Assembly: GCF_026210795.1 (NCBI RefSeq)
Contig: NC_089431.1
Location: 992,001-1,056,000 of the forward strand
Reading direction: 5' to 3'
From: Rhizophagus irregularis
Lineage: Eukaryota; Glomeromycota; Glomeromycetes; Glomerales; Glomeraceae
Length of the DNA: 64,000 nt
Below are positions 22,366 through 35,275 of the stretch, piece by piece (position 1 is the stretch's first letter; every line of letters starts with the position of its first letter). Position numbers and translations under genes: made by a program. The notes beneath the pieces were generated by a model that worked only from the letters and a program-made list of their open reading frames with translations, searched no databases and was not told the origin of the DNA.

Positions 22366-22989
22366 GTGTTATTCTGCAGCCGCCAATGATCATCTTATAA
22401 ATACTATAAATACAATAAACCATTGATTAAACAACGTCAAAAATATCAATAATAATTATGCAATTATAGCTTAAAAAAAAAATATCAGCATGATAAAAAA
22501 AGCATGATCCTATTTGGCTGTAGAATAAAAATTATTAATCTGCAGTGACGTTATTGACGTAACTTTGTTATGGCAGTTACGTTGCACCTCTAGTGCAAAG
22601 GCTTATTTAAACTTATACAAACAATAAGGGAGCTACAGGAACCATGATGTAATATTAATTGCATATAGCAATATTCTTTAAAATAAATAAGTTGATGCAT
22701 CAATTTGGAAGTGATCTCCCATGAAAATGTCTCCGTATTCTCCGTATGGATAAATTTTGGCCGATTGGTGAATATCTTTTTGTTAAATTAAATAAAAATC
22801 TGACACAAAATATATTACTGCATTAAATTATAATATTTTATTTATTTTTTTAATTTCCCTTTTTTTAAAAAATTTTTTCTTTTTTTGTAGGTATCGATCC
22901 CTTCAATTCTTTTATCGCAGTTTCATTTTAGGAATCTTTTATTTAATATATATTTTTTTCTTGGAAGATTACTGAATTTATAAAAAAGT
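22366..22989. other. upstream region of methyltransferase M1
   Basis: No gene seen. A pyrimidine-rich run ending in TTTTTGTAG at about 22890 precedes the M1 start by about 100 bp and could be a 5'UTR intron end. No clear TATA box. Confidence 0.4.
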
Positions 22990-24176
22990 ATGGGAAATAA
23001 TATTTCGTCTTCAGAACGTAAAAATAAAAAAATAGAATTTTATAAAGAAATTGATAATAGAACGACGGATTTAGAAGTAGAAAAGGAATTAAAATATTAT
23101 ATACCGAATAATTATGAGGATATTGATAGAGAACATATGTTTCATTTTTTTCAAAGCCGTATATTCCAAAATAATTTTTCTTCTCCAATTGAAGAAAGAT
23201 TATTGCGAGAAGAATGTAAAGTATTAGATATTGGGTAAGTTGAAATTTTTTTTTTAAAAAAAAACGCATTTTTGAGTAATTTTTTTGTAAAAAAAAAAAG
23301 ATGCGGACCTGGAACTTGGTTGTTGGATCTTGCAAGTAAATATAAAAAATCCCTATTTTATGGACTTGATAATAATTCAGTATATCCAAATGAGGTAAGT
23401 ACGCGTGCGTAACTTGACAATTAAAAATTGAAATAACAAGGTGTAATAAATATACTATTTACTATTTGATTAGATAAAACCGTCAAACTTAAATTTTATA
23501 CAAGCGGATATGTTCGATGGATTACCTTTCCCTGATAACGAATTTGATTTTGTACGTGAGAGTTCAATGTCATTCCTTGTTAAAGCAGATCAATGGGACT
23601 TTATTATTTCTGAAATGATCAGGTACAAGTTATATTTATTTGCACATATGTAATATTTTATAAAAAAAATGAATATTTAATTATTTATTATAGAGTAACA
23701 AAACCTGATGGATATGTGGAGCTTCATGAACCATATAGTACATTTAATGGAATTGGACCAGTTTTAAGTAAAATGCATGACGCACGTAAGTAAATTAAAT
23801 ATTCCCATATTTTATAAGGATTGACAGATTTATTTTTTTAAAAAAATTTTTAGACACTTTGTCTTGTTTACAAAGAGGAGTAGATATGAAAATAATAATA
23901 AATATTGATAGAATAATTCAATCAAATCAAAATACGCCAATAGTTTACAAAGATGAAAAATCATGTATTTTAGGGCCTAATGGTGATAAAATTGGTATAG
24001 TTATTCAAGATCTTTTTATGGGATTTCATGATAATGAAGTGGCGATGGAAAATTTAAGTCCCGTACTAGGTATTTCTAAAGAAGAATATAAAATTATGAT
24101 GAAAGATCTTATAGAAGAATTTAAAAATACTAGTCCAGAATATAAATTAATTAGATTTTGGGCTAAAAAGAATTAA
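22990..24176 (+). CDS. class I SAM-dependent methyltransferase (M1)
   Basis: Five exons: 22990-23234, 23301-23394, 23474-23622, 23694-23785 and 23854-24176. All are GT...AG and phase-consistent, giving 300 residues. Motif I is VLDIGCGPGTWLLDLA, split by intron 1 inside the glycine codon. The acidic residue after beta2 is in YGLDNNS, then FIQADMFDGLPFPDNEFDFV and a VTKPDGYVEL post-motif. The start MGNNISSS fits copies M2 and M3; the Gly-2 could allow N-myristoylation (inference). C-terminus FWAKKN. The substrate is unknown: small-molecule type folds of this kind are common in Rhizophagus-like genomes. M1 is opposite in strand to M2/M3 and differs in exon 4 (LHEPYSTFNGIG versus ILDIYFTHKGAG). 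Confidence 0.9.
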
Positions 24177-24825
24177 GTAATATTACTTTTTGGATATTGT
24201 AATTTTCGTGAATCATGAAGTTAACCAATGTAATTCAACCGTATAATATTTATATTATATTATTACTAGAAATGTAATATTACCTTATAATTATTATATA
24301 TATTAGCAATTTATATGTACGTAAATAAACTATATAATTCCGACAGTCACTTGCACGACTAGTAAATTTTATAATTTTGTTCTAAAATTGTCAGGATAAT
24401 CAACTTGTCGGTAATAATGATTTGTCGGGATTTTGACTTGTCAGGATTTTGGATTGTCAAGATTTTGTTGTCGGTCTTGTGTCAGTCGTTCAAATGATTT
24501 TCGAGATTTCGTATCGGGACCCGGTCAAGTAGATGTTATAGAATATTTTAATAATAGTATTTTTTTTTTTCAAACAAATATTATTAGTTTTACACGTTAT
24601 TAACTTATTGTCCGGAGCGTAGCGAAGTATACATTAGAGTGACTATAATTTGTAACACTGATAATTTGCTATTTGTCTAACGATGAGAATTTTTATAAAC
24701 AGCGACTTCTATACTAAAATGTCCGTCTGTCCGTTCAGCACGTGATGATGTACTTAAGTGTAATATATAACGCGAAAAAAATTACTCATCTTGATGTGGG
24801 TTTTGTCATGAGTGTATAATTTAAA
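24177..24825. other. intergenic with short TTGTCAGGATTTTG-type repeats
   Basis: 24350-24490 has four to five degenerate copies of TTGTCGGGATTTTGACTTG. A CACGTGATGATG box lies at 24739. No gene. Confidence 0.55.
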
Positions 24826-25312
24826 TTAGCTTTATCTATTTTTTTTCTGTCTTCTTTTTTTTAGGTTTTTAGGTCTTCTTTATCTTCCTTTTTTTGGTCT
24901 GTTTTCTCTCTGTCCAGGTCTTCTCTTTATTCTTACTTTACGTCTTCCTTTAGGTATGTAGGTTGTTGTGTGTAGGTTAGGTTTGTGTTTGGGTTTGTTG
25001 TGAGTATTGTGTATGTTTGTGTATTTCCTTGTTCTTTCCCCTTCCCTCTTTCTCGCTTTTTTCTTTCCCTCTCATTTTCTCCTTTCCCACTTTCCCTCTC
25101 GTTTTCCCCTTCCCTCCCTTCCCCTTCGTTTTCCCCTTTCCCTTTCCCTTTCCCTTCGTTTTTCCCCTTCCCTTTATTTCGTTTTCCGTTTTTCTCTTTC
25201 CCTCTCCCTTTCCTTCTCGTTTTCCCTTTCCTTTCGTTTTCCCTTTCCTCTTCGTTTTCCCTTTCCCTTTCGCTCCCTTTCCCTCTCGTTTTCCCTTCCC
25301 CCGATCAATGTG
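24826..25312 (+). repeat. pyrimidine-rich tract with AG|GT sites
   Basis: 24840-24970 carries repeated splice-like words (TTTTTTTTAGGTTTTTAGGT, TCTGTCCAGGTC, CTTTAGGTATG). 25020-25310 is almost pure C/T, built from CCCTTTCC and CGTTTTCCC. The long frames it yields on both strands are low complexity, not genes. Closely resembles 37.8-39.0 kb. No TIRs could be found. Confidence 0.75.
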
Positions 25313-25346
25313 CTGCACCTCAACGTGATGATCAGGTGACAACAAG

Positions 25347-25366
25347 TCTTTTAAAAGACTTGGCTA
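25347..25366. repeat. 20-bp perfect palindrome
   Basis: CAAGTCTTTTAAAAGACTTG just beyond the pyrimidine tract. Function unknown. Confidence 0.7.
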
Positions 25367-25919
25367 AGTCAGCAACAAATAGTAATTACATACTACATAA
25401 GTCATAAATCGATTTATTCACTTTATTAATTTATTAAATTGATTTCATATAAACGTAACTAAATAAACAATTTGATATAACATTCTTAAGACTAACACAT
25501 TGAAGAAATTTTTAACATTCAAATTTAAACAATGATTTTTCAATGTTTTAAAAATCCTTTCAACCATATTCCTCTTTTTTTTGTAAAACTGATATTAAAT
25601 TTGCTATTTTTCGTAATAAAATTTTTTTGTTTAATGTTTGTAATAAAAAAGACCCTGAGTAAATAAACGCGACCAGACTTTAATGGTTACTGTTTTCAAT
25701 AATTATGCAAAAAAATTTAATCATTAATTTGGTAGCTTAATTAAATATTTTATTCGGCAATATATATTTAATAATGTTTTGTAAAGCGATGTACGGGGAT
25801 GAACTGGAAAGATATAATGTTATTATGTACATTACGTTATTTGACTCAGATATTTTCGTATAAAGAATTGGTTTCAATGAAGAAAAGTATATGATTTTTT
25901 TAACTCACAACAAAAAATA
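25367..25919. other. intergenic, no gene seen
   Basis: AT-rich; nothing recognised on either strand. Confidence 0.5.
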
Positions 25920-26355
25920 ATTTTAGATGGATCAATTAAAGTCTTAGTCTCTTAGATAACTTAAAAATTATTTTATTTAAAATTTATTCGGATAAAAAAA
26001 AATAATTGTGACTAATTTCAAAGTTTCCCTAACGCTTAATAGATCAGCTAACCCAACTTATCAACGAACTAACTTGAGTGTTAACGCAAAACCAATAAAT
26101 CCTGCTACACTAAGATATAATACTAAAGTAAGTAAAAATACAAACCAAGTTAATAAAAATTTTTAAATACTATATTTAAATAATATTCTCAAAAAAAACC
26201 TACTTTAATTTAACATAAATTTATAATTACAAATCTTATTAATTTAAAATTTAAGATTTTTTTTCATTTGATCTGATTTTCAATTTTTTTTTTCTCTAAT
26301 TTTTTTATAAGATTCATCCAGTTGAGAATAAATTTCATCATTGAATTTCGTTGTT
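25920..26355 (-). pseudogene. kinase 3' tail relic
   Basis: 26040-26220 aligns with the 3' flanks of kinases A (1060-1190) and C, including the run CCTACTTTAATTTAA. 26250-26355 (minus) still spells the linker EIYSQLDESYKKIREK-like with frameshifts. The domain itself is gone. Confidence 0.6.
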
Positions 26356-26638
26356 TGGGTATACATATAAACTGAGGCGTTACTTTTCAATCTTCCAATT
26401 TGAAATAAAGCACGGGATGTACAGTATTTTTTTTTTAAAAAAAAGTTTATATAATAAATTTAATATCGAAACGTTGAATGGTTTTCTAGAAAACATTATA
26501 ATATTATTTATTATTTAAAGTATTGAAATAGTTTTTAATACATATTGAAAGGAATAAGTCAACCAAATATACCATTCTATCGTAAGAATATACTTAACGT
26601 TAACAATAACGAAATCTGAAATGAAATTGGGATTACGC

Positions 26639-27410
26639 TAGTGCTTCGATCTGTATCCGGATCGATCCGGATCGATCTGAATAATTTTTTTTTTTTGGAT
26701 ATCCAGATTTTTGCAGTTTTCATCCGGATTATAATCCAGATGAAAAATATTCGGTTTAAACCAAAATCCAGATGAATCTTTATTTGTTTTTTGTCGCATA
26801 GCACCGTAACTTTATATAATTAAGATTTACAAATTATTTATAGAAATAAGTAAATTTTTTTTAATTAAAGTGCGACCATAGACAAAATTTTAAATACTGA
26901 AAAGCGAAAACACCGAAAACACTTGCATCACATGTTGGTCAACTGAATTTTTGAAAAAAAGAAACAAATCTCAATTTAACATTTTAAAAATTGCCTTACT
27001 AACTCAACACATCTATCTATAGTAATCTTTAGCTGTATATAAAAATAACTTGTTTATCCAAAATTTTATAATTAGTTAATTTACAAAGAAATATTAAACA
27101 ATAGTCTGAAACAATGCTGAAATAATATGAAATTGTTTTTAAAAACAAAGTATTGAATAAAATTGGAATTATGAAAATTTCGCGGTCTTAGATAATTTTG
27201 GCCAAATTCGTAATTCTGGCCGAAATTAATATCACGTGATACCTAAATTCTTTTATTGGCGGGCACTAAAATTTTTAATGTTACACAAATTTGTAATTCT
27301 AGCCGGCGTTATGAATTCTGGCCAGAATTATTACCGATCTGTTGTAAATCCAATCCGGATCTATGTGTTGTGTAACCCGGATGACGGTTTTCATCCGGAT
27401 CGAAGCACTA
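26639..27410. mobile_element. non-autonomous hAT-type element, 772 bp
   Basis: Ends are TAGTGCTTCGATC and its inverse, followed inward by CCGGATCG-type repeats. A perfect 8-bp target duplication GATTACGC lies at 26631-26638 and 27411-27418. Inside: ATCACGTGAT at 27231 and TAATTCTGGCC inverted words. No transposase. Confidence 0.92.
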
Positions 27411-27418
27411 GATTACGC

Positions 27419-28353
27419 CCGTTCTTATATTGAACTACATAATATCTATTCAAGATATTCTCATTAAATCCACTTTCCAAGCAAATTAGTAGTAATTTAT
27501 AATATTGCATCAAATGATAAAGAATTTGAGTTCTTTCTGATAAAATAATAATGCACTTTTCTTCTCGAATATCGTTGAAAATTAAACGAATTATAGAGAA
27601 ACTGATTTTCGAAACATTCTGACTTTGACTAAAATATTATTTACAGCAGCATTTTCCCTAATCCTAGATTGGTGAATCAATTCCATCACATTGTTCTAAA
27701 TATTTGTCGTCAGTAGTGTAGCTGAAAGACTATTTAATGTACGGAATACAGAAATAGATATATTCATATAAAACTGGGTTATTCCATGAAATGCAAATCG
27801 ACGAAGAAGATAATAATGATAATTTGATAAATGAAGCGTTTGATCAAAGAGCAGAATTACTTGGATGATAACGAAGAAGACGAACTTTCACCTTTTTTTG
27901 TAATACTTATTTATTTCGGATAAATTGTAAACACATAATTTATATAAATATAACAAGCCCGCCGCATGAAGACGTAGATCAGATTCTATTAAATCGTTTA
28001 CCTAATGATAACTTTAACGTCGCATCTTTTCAGTTCATTACCGTTCTGTTTTTACACAGCCATTCTAACATTATTAACAGTATGCTTTAACGCGTTTCAT
28101 TTAATAATAAATAGTTATTGGATGGGGGAAAAGAAATATCGGTCTCCGACCAATAACTATTTAATAATTAGCGTTTATTTATTAAAATTATATATTTTTA
28201 ACTATCAAATTAACGAATAAATTTTTCGTATATAAAAAGTTGTAATGAATAAAAAAAAAATATGAATACATATATATATATATTTTATTAACATACTCTT
28301 TTTTTGTACTATATCATAAAATAATTGTGATCAATCCTTAAAAGAGAGTATTA
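27419..28353. other. intergenic
   Basis: No convincing gene. 27784-27865 (plus) has an acidic open stretch (MQIDEEDNNDNLINEAFDQR) that stops at once and may be a relic. The rest is AT-rich. Confidence 0.5.
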
Positions 28354-29548
28354 TTAATCTTTTTTAGCCCAATATCTAACCAACGAAAATTCAGGATTAG
28401 TATTTTTAAGTTCTTCTATAAGATGTTTTGTTATCATAACATTATATTCTTCTTTAGTAACGCCTAATAAGGGACTTAAATTTTCCGTCGCTACTTCATT
28501 ATCATGATATCCTATATAAATATCTTGTTTAATCATACCAACCTTACCACCATTAGGTCCTAAAATATATGATTTCTCATCTCTATAAACTATTGGCGTA
28601 TTTTGATTTGATTGAATTATTTTATCAATATTTGGTATTATTCTCAAATCTACTCCTCTTTGTAAACAAGATGTATTATCTATAAATTTTTTTTTTTTTG
28701 AAAAAAAAATAAAACTTAGTCATTCCTTAATAAATTCTTTATAAAGTATAGAAAATAATTAATTTACTTACGTGCTTCATATATTTTACTTAAAATTGGT
28801 CCAGCTCCTTTATGTGTAAAATATATATCAAGAATTTCAATATACCCACCAGGTTTTGTTACTCTATAATAAATAACATTTTATATAAATTATTTACATA
28901 TATATAATAAAGTACATATATCTTTATACCTAATCATTTCAGAAATGATAAAGTCCCATTGATCTGCTTTAATCATGAATGACATTGGATCCTGACGTAT
29001 AAAATCAAATTCATTTTCAGGGAACGGTAATCCATCAAACATATTTGCATTTATGAAATTTAAGTTTGACGGTTTAATCTATATATTATTATACCTTAGT
29101 TAGTTCAATATTTTAAATTGTCACGTTTCGCGCATGTACTTACCTCATTTGGATATACTGAATTACTATCAAGTCCATAAAATATCGATTTTTCATATTG
29201 ATTCGCAAGATCCAACAACCACGTTCCAGGTCCGCATCTTAAAAAAAAAAAATTGTCAACATTTGCATTAAAATATACATATATATATAAATTTTTAACT
29301 CACCCAATATTTAATACTTTACATTTTCCTTGCGTTAATTTTTCTTCAATTGGAGAAGAATAATTACTTTGAAATAAATATCTTTGAAAAAAATGAAACA
29401 TATGTAATCTATCAATATCTTCATAATTGTTCGGTATATAGTATTTTAATTCCTTATTCGGTTCTAAATTCGTCGGTTTATTATCAATTTCTTTATAAAG
29501 TGCCATTTTTTTACTTTTACGCTTTGAAGACGAATGACTATTTCCCAT
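28354..29548 (-). CDS. class I SAM-dependent methyltransferase (M2)
   Basis: Five exons on the minus strand: 29548-29304, 29237-29144, 29078-28930, 28863-28772 and 28679-28354, giving 301 residues. Exon sizes of the first four match M1 exactly (245, 94, 149, 92). Motif I reads VLNIGCGPGTWLLDLA (Asn for Asp before the glycine-rich loop). It continues YGLDSNS, FINANMFDGLPFPENEFDF and VTKPGGYIEILDIYF. The start MGNSHSSS is the same as in M3. No stops or shifts. Together with its upstream 1.4 kb it is duplicated as M3 (39263-42035). Substrate unknown. Confidence 0.9.
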
Positions 29549-30995
29549 ATTTTTATTATTATTATTAAATAATCTACCAAAAAAAATATGAATTAAAATA
29601 TTTTCTCCAATGAAATTATACTTAAAAAGAATTGGAAATTTAAACTTACTATAAACTCTGCGAAAGAAAGATAAAGGAAATTGGTGATACAAGGGGGTAT
29701 GAATTATAAAGGAGAACGACAAGATAATTTGAAGGTTTTTTTTGTCGATTATTGAATTTATATATAAGTTACAAAGAAGTGAAACAGTGAAGTATGAGAG
29801 AAGAAGTAAATATTTGTAAACTATGAAAAAAAAAATATTAAAAAACAAATAAATAAATAAATTAAGTAAATAAAAAGGAAAAATTTTTTTTAAAAAAAGG
29901 GTTTAATAAATTTTGTGATACCATAGATTTTCAATGTATTTTTCCTTATTTTATTTTGTTTATTTATTTCCGTAATTTAATTCGGTTACATATTACAAAA
30001 ATACTATATATTTCGCCGATTTAATCCAAATGTGAGAACAATTTATATTTATCCGTAATTAAAATTAACTACGTTGCTTCAAATATGACTAATTTTGGAA
30101 GTTAACTTTCACCAGATATGTTAAACTACGGTTTCTAATTATGCGCCTTAATAAATTTTGTAATTACGAAGTAATTTGTTCGGTCAATAATGTGTTACAG
30201 TTACAGATACCTCATGTTGATACGAGAAAAAAGCCGAAAGCCGAACTTGTTACAAAGAAAAAAGATGGATCGAATTTTTAATAGGAATTAAGAACGTTGT
30301 AAGAAATAATCCTTATCATTATATTTATATTTATGTATATTTGTAATAATAGTCTAAATAAAATAAATTATATTTAAAATTTTTTTTTTTGAGCTCAAAT
30401 CTATAAACACCTAATTGGGTTTAGTTCTTAAGATCATTTAAAACATGTTCTTTTTTTAGAAATTCCTTTTTTAGAAGAAATATCGTCAGTTGCAAGATCA
30501 GAACTCAGAAGCATCATTTGACAGCTCTCTACCTTTATTTGGTCTAGACGCTCTTCATCTCTATGAATTTTGTGATAATTTATTGCTATACAATTATTAT
30601 ATTGAAATTGGTCGCATCTACTCCCCGTTGAAAATATATATTATGGAATTTGATATGCGGATTTTTATATCATAAATTATTTTAAAAAAATAGTGTTTAA
30701 ACTTTTTTTAAATTATGAAAATTTCGTTTGCCTACTTTTTGAAAAACGGAAAAGTTCAGTCTAAAAAAAATACAGTCAACTTTAGACATAGTGTGTTGTA
30801 CAGAACCGTGTATTACAGAACCAATTTTCTTTGCTTGATATGACGATTTATATAATGAAACGTTATATACCGCATCCAATCATGACAGTTATACTAAACT
30901 GCATACTTCATATACCGAATTATCACATAACTTAAAATTTAGCATTATAAATTGTGTATTCGAATCGGATTTTTTTTTTAATTATTAGGACATTT
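29549..30995. repeat. duplicated block upstream of M2
   Basis: Matches 40471-42035 in order and orientation through landmarks such as GGTTTAATAAATTTTGTGAT, AAAGCCGAAAGCCGAACTTG and TTGCAAGATCAGAA. A weak shared plus-strand frame (30470-30660; 41577-41768) ends PxENIYYG-like. It is shifted in this copy and not a convincing gene. Confidence 0.75.
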
Positions 30996-32286
30996 TTGCC
31001 AAAACACAATTAATCTTTCTTTAGCACAAGTAATTATGGACAATTTTGCTTGGTGCAAATGATCACGTGTCTATATTTTTATTGGTCAGTTTTATAAACG
31101 AACAGTTATATAAATCATAGCGAACTCACTGTTATACGGTCGGTTCGTTATATCCAGAGTTTGACTTACAATATATTTATATTTATTTTTCTGCATATGT
31201 CACCTGTTGATAATTCAAATAGTAGCTATTTTAAATTTACTATAAAAAGGTAATTGAATATTTATTGTTAATGTCATTTCAATGTCAATACATAAAATAA
31301 ATTAGTAATTAAAGACTACTAATACTTTTATTTGTTGAAAAAAGTTTTTTTCATGAAAATCATCATCCAAGTTTCTTAAAAATTTAAAAATCCTAAAAAA
31401 ATTAACGGTATATTAAGATTAATAAAGAAAACTTTTTTTATCTCATTCATCATGCAAATTTTATTTAATTATATTATTTATTTCTGTACAGAGTTTTTAC
31501 ATTTCTCACATGATTTCTGAAGGAACCCTTTTTTTCATTAATATCCTTTTAAATTTTAATATTTTTAAATCATTTAATAAATATATGAGACAACTTATAT
31601 TTAATAGATCAATGAAAAATCATTATTTCTGATATTTAATCAAAAACATAAAGATATTTATTATCGTAAAATGGCGTAAAACTGTATAAATACGATCATC
31701 TGCATCACTGCATCACTCTGTAGAAAAATAAACGTTGTCATTACCAACTTACAAATAAATTGTTCTGTAAACTTTAAAATTAGATGAAATAAATAGCTAA
31801 TTAAATAATATAATAAAATCTCCAGATTATAGCGGATTAACTACTGTCATTCATAAAAAAAAAGTTCATAAAAACAACTTCTGAAAAATTTTGATAAAAA
31901 ATTTTTTTTTTTTCCATAAGTATAAACTAAGACCCGAGATCGGCACTCATTTACAATTAGCTCTTCAGGGCCAGAATTACGTAATGTCGCCTGGCATTAT
32001 CCAAAAATGGAATGATCTACATAGTATTTACTACTGTTACCTTTCATGTATTGCTCGGTATTATTATTTATTTTTCGCATAGAATGTTATATAATTCTCC
32101 ATTCATGTTACCAAATGGCTTAACAATAATTCAGTTAGATAATGATATGGTGCATATTTTTTGTATACGTTAAGCTGTATTAAGCTGTAAATAAAATAAC
32201 TTTACGTTCACTAAATTTGTTTCATTTATTATTAAGTAAACAACAGTAATATACATATACTGTAGTTAACACATTTATTGTTAAGT
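30996..32286. other. intergenic before kinase D
   Basis: AT-rich; no gene. 31968-32000 has inverted GGCCAGAATTA / CCTGGCATTAT words like those in other repeats of the window. The last 200 bp are the 5' flank of kinase D. Confidence 0.5.
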
Positions 32287-34078
32287 ATGGAATTGTTAAA
32301 AAAGATATTCAAAAAAAAGCCAAGAAATACTAGTATGGAAATTTTGAATAAATCATTCAAAGAAAAGCCTAGAAATTTATGGAAATATGTTGATTGGGAT
32401 AAATATCATGTAAATGCAATTTCACTTTATAATTCATTATAAATAATGTAATTTAAATAAATAACCAATATATTTTTTAATCATTTATTTAGACTCATGC
32501 TACAGTTTCTTCTATTGATTCAACTACCAAATCAGATGATATTGATGATAGAATAATCTATATGGATGAAATAGAGAAAAGAAAAGAAATTTTTGGTATA
32601 TGTGGGGAATGCAATGAACCTGGCACAGGAGGTTATTGGTGTCAACCTTGTAATGCCAAAAGATTTAAGGAAAATTTTAAAAATTGGACTAGCGGAAATG
32701 AAGATGTTGATGAACTAATACAACATTCACAACTTAATGCTATACATCATAAAACATGTCTTGAATGGATACCTTTTGAAAAATTTCAAAGTATTACTTA
32801 TATTACCAGAGGAGGCTTTGGTAAAATTTATTCAGCTAAATGGCCTGAAGGACGTATTGGTTATTGGGATATTGAACATCGAAAATGGATTAGAGCTACA
32901 AATTATGAAGTCGCATTAAAAAGCTTGGATAATTCTTCTGAAATTAGTACTGATTTTTTAAATGAGGTAACCAATTTTATATTTAAATTAACATTGTAAT
33001 TTTATTAAATTGTATTTTTTTAAATTTCAATTATTCAATTATTAGATCAAATCTCATCTTCAGATTTATATTTAGGATATTGTTTTCTGCTATGGTATAA
33101 CTCAAGATCCAAATACCAAAGATTATATGATGGTTCTAAATTATTGTAAATATGGAAATTTAAGAAATTACTATTTAAATAATTCTAATGATTGTATGAA
33201 ACCTTGTCATTTATCAAGAATTGCAAATGGACTGTTAAGTATCCATAATGCTGAAAAAGTTCACAAAGACTTTCATTCAGGTAATATATTGTTTAGTGGG
33301 TCTATGTTTATAAGTGATTTAGGAATGTGTCAACCAGCAAATAATAAAGAGAAACCTGATAAAAAGGAAGGAGTTTATGGAGTATTACCTTATATGGCAC
33401 CAGAAGTTTTACGTGGATATCAATATACAAAAGCGGCTGATATTTATTCATTTGGAATAATTATGAATTAGTACCTTTCTGAAGTAATTCCTTTTAATGA
33501 TATACCTCATGATCATATTTTAGCTGTCAAAATATGTAAAGGTCTTAGACCAAAAATTTCTGAAGGCATTCCTAAACTATTTGTTGATTTAATTATGAAA
33601 TGTTGGGATGCTAAAGCAGAAAATAGACCAACTGCTAAAGAATTATATCAAGTATTAAAAAAATGGGATAAAGAAGGTGGTATTAATAGTGAAATTTATT
33701 TTCAGATGAATGAATATGAAAAAATTAGAAAACACAAATTGGAAAGCAAATCAAGTGAAAATATGTCTGAAAGTAAAAAATCTCATCCTCAAGCAATCTA
33801 TACAAGTAGACTTTTAAATTTCAAAAATCTTCCGGAACCATTAAATTCTTCAGATTTATCATTGTTTCAACTTAATTCAGGTAAATATTTGATTCTATTA
33901 GTTATGGAAAATAATAATCATTATTAACAATATCTTAATAATAGATAGATGATGTCCCATCAGTATCAGCAAATCCAAGTAAGTATAACCAATATTGTAG
34001 TTATAAATTTATATTTTGTTTTAACATTATGTTATTGTTTAATTTATAGTTTCAGAATGCTTTGATTGTAAAATTTAG
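32287..34078 (+). pseudogene. zinc-ribbon protein kinase with two stops (kinase D)
   Basis: Five exons: 32287-32409, 32493-32966, 33046-33880, 33949-33978 and 34050-34078, all phase-consistent. Exon 1 has an internal 16-codon duplication (KKKPRN...KEKPRN). Domain parts are complete: CGEC...WCQPC, TRGGFGKIYSAKW, VALKSL, VHKDFHSGNIL, DLG, APE. Two in-frame TAG codons break it: 33073-33075 (IYI-stop-DIV; A has Arg there) and 33469-33471 (IIMN-stop-YLSE; A has Glu). No other damage, so it was silenced recently. The tail ends SECFDCKI as in A and C. Confidence 0.88.
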
Positions 34079-35275
34079 TGAATCAAGTAAAAAAAATTTA
34101 TTTAAAATAATTTATTATTTTATTAATAATTTTCTCATCTAATTTTATTTTCAATGAAATTAATCAAAGATTCAAGACAAAGATAATTTGAATGATGAGT
34201 CTTAGATAGTTGTAGATTTCTACGGGAATAATCAGGATATTATTTAATAAATTTAAAGTTAGTATTTAAAAATTTTATTAACTTGGTTTATATTTTTATT
34301 TTTAGAATTATATTTTAATGAAATTTTTATGAAAGGATCAAATGAGCAAAAGAAATTAGGAAATATATTATTTTAGAGTTTTATAAATAGATAATAACAT
34401 TTACTGTAGCTGACGTTCAAACTTTGATTACAAATGTTATTGCTTAGCAAATAGCATTATAAAAATAATTACGATAAAAATCTTAGGTTAGTGAACACTA
34501 AGAAAAATTAGCATTGGTTATTTATTATCTCTATATTTAAAAGCGATATATTTTTATACTACTATTAGTTTTTTATCTGAATAAATTCTTAAAATAATTT
34601 TTTTTTCTTTTTCTATTTAAGATATCTAATACTTATTTAATTGATCTGTCTAAAATTATTTCGGAGATGAGATTAATAAAAAATTTGTATATTTTCTTTC
34701 GTGAAACAGCAACTGCAATTATATCTGTAGTAACCCCGGAAAATATTAGCTCATCTATTATTTTATAATACCTTTTTTTTAAATTTCTTAAAAATAAATA
34801 GGTTTAATAGAATATATGTTCATAAACAAAATAATAAACTGACCAAAATTAAATCAGTCCAGTTAAGAATTTAAGAATTTCGTCTCCTAAAATTTTTTGG
34901 CTCCAATTTAATTGATTATATCGATCACGTAATTTATGGACTGTCGGACTAAAAAAATGATATCAAGGTTCTGAGAGTTGAAACATTAGAAGTGAAAGAG
35001 TTTTCTAGGAAACATTTACTTTCATCGAAACAAGAAACATTCAATCTACGGAAAGTCGGAAACATGATAAGACGATAATAATTTTATTCATCAATTAAAG
35101 TTTAAAATGTTTCGGGCGAAAACAATTGGTGAAACGTTTCGCCCATCTTGAGTTTCGGTTTCGGCTGTTCCGAAACTGCCGAAACCTGGTGAAATGTCCG
35201 AAACCCACCGAGTTGTCTCTCGGTATGTGACTAGGTGTAGCATCCGTATTTAGAAGTAAGATAGGAGTTTGTGGT
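34079..35275. other. intergenic, kinase tail remains then TTTCG-rich repeat
   Basis: 34080-34210 is the degraded last kinase exon region. 34990-35215 contains many CGAAAC/GTTTCG words (GTTTCGGTTTCGGCTGTTCC). Similar words recur inverted at 36165-36225, so the two may be ends of one larger foldback element. Confidence 0.45.

Noticed and set aside
22943-23389. Minus-strand open frame over M1
   Set aside because: Antisense of M1 exon 1, intron and exon 2; hydrophobic translation without domain. The same applies to the frames at 29350, 36445 and 40272.
24977-25407. Overlapping long open frames on both strands in the CCCTTTCC tract
   Set aside because: They exist because the tract is almost pure C/T; the translations are Ser/Phe/Pro or Lys/Gly/Arg strings with no domain.
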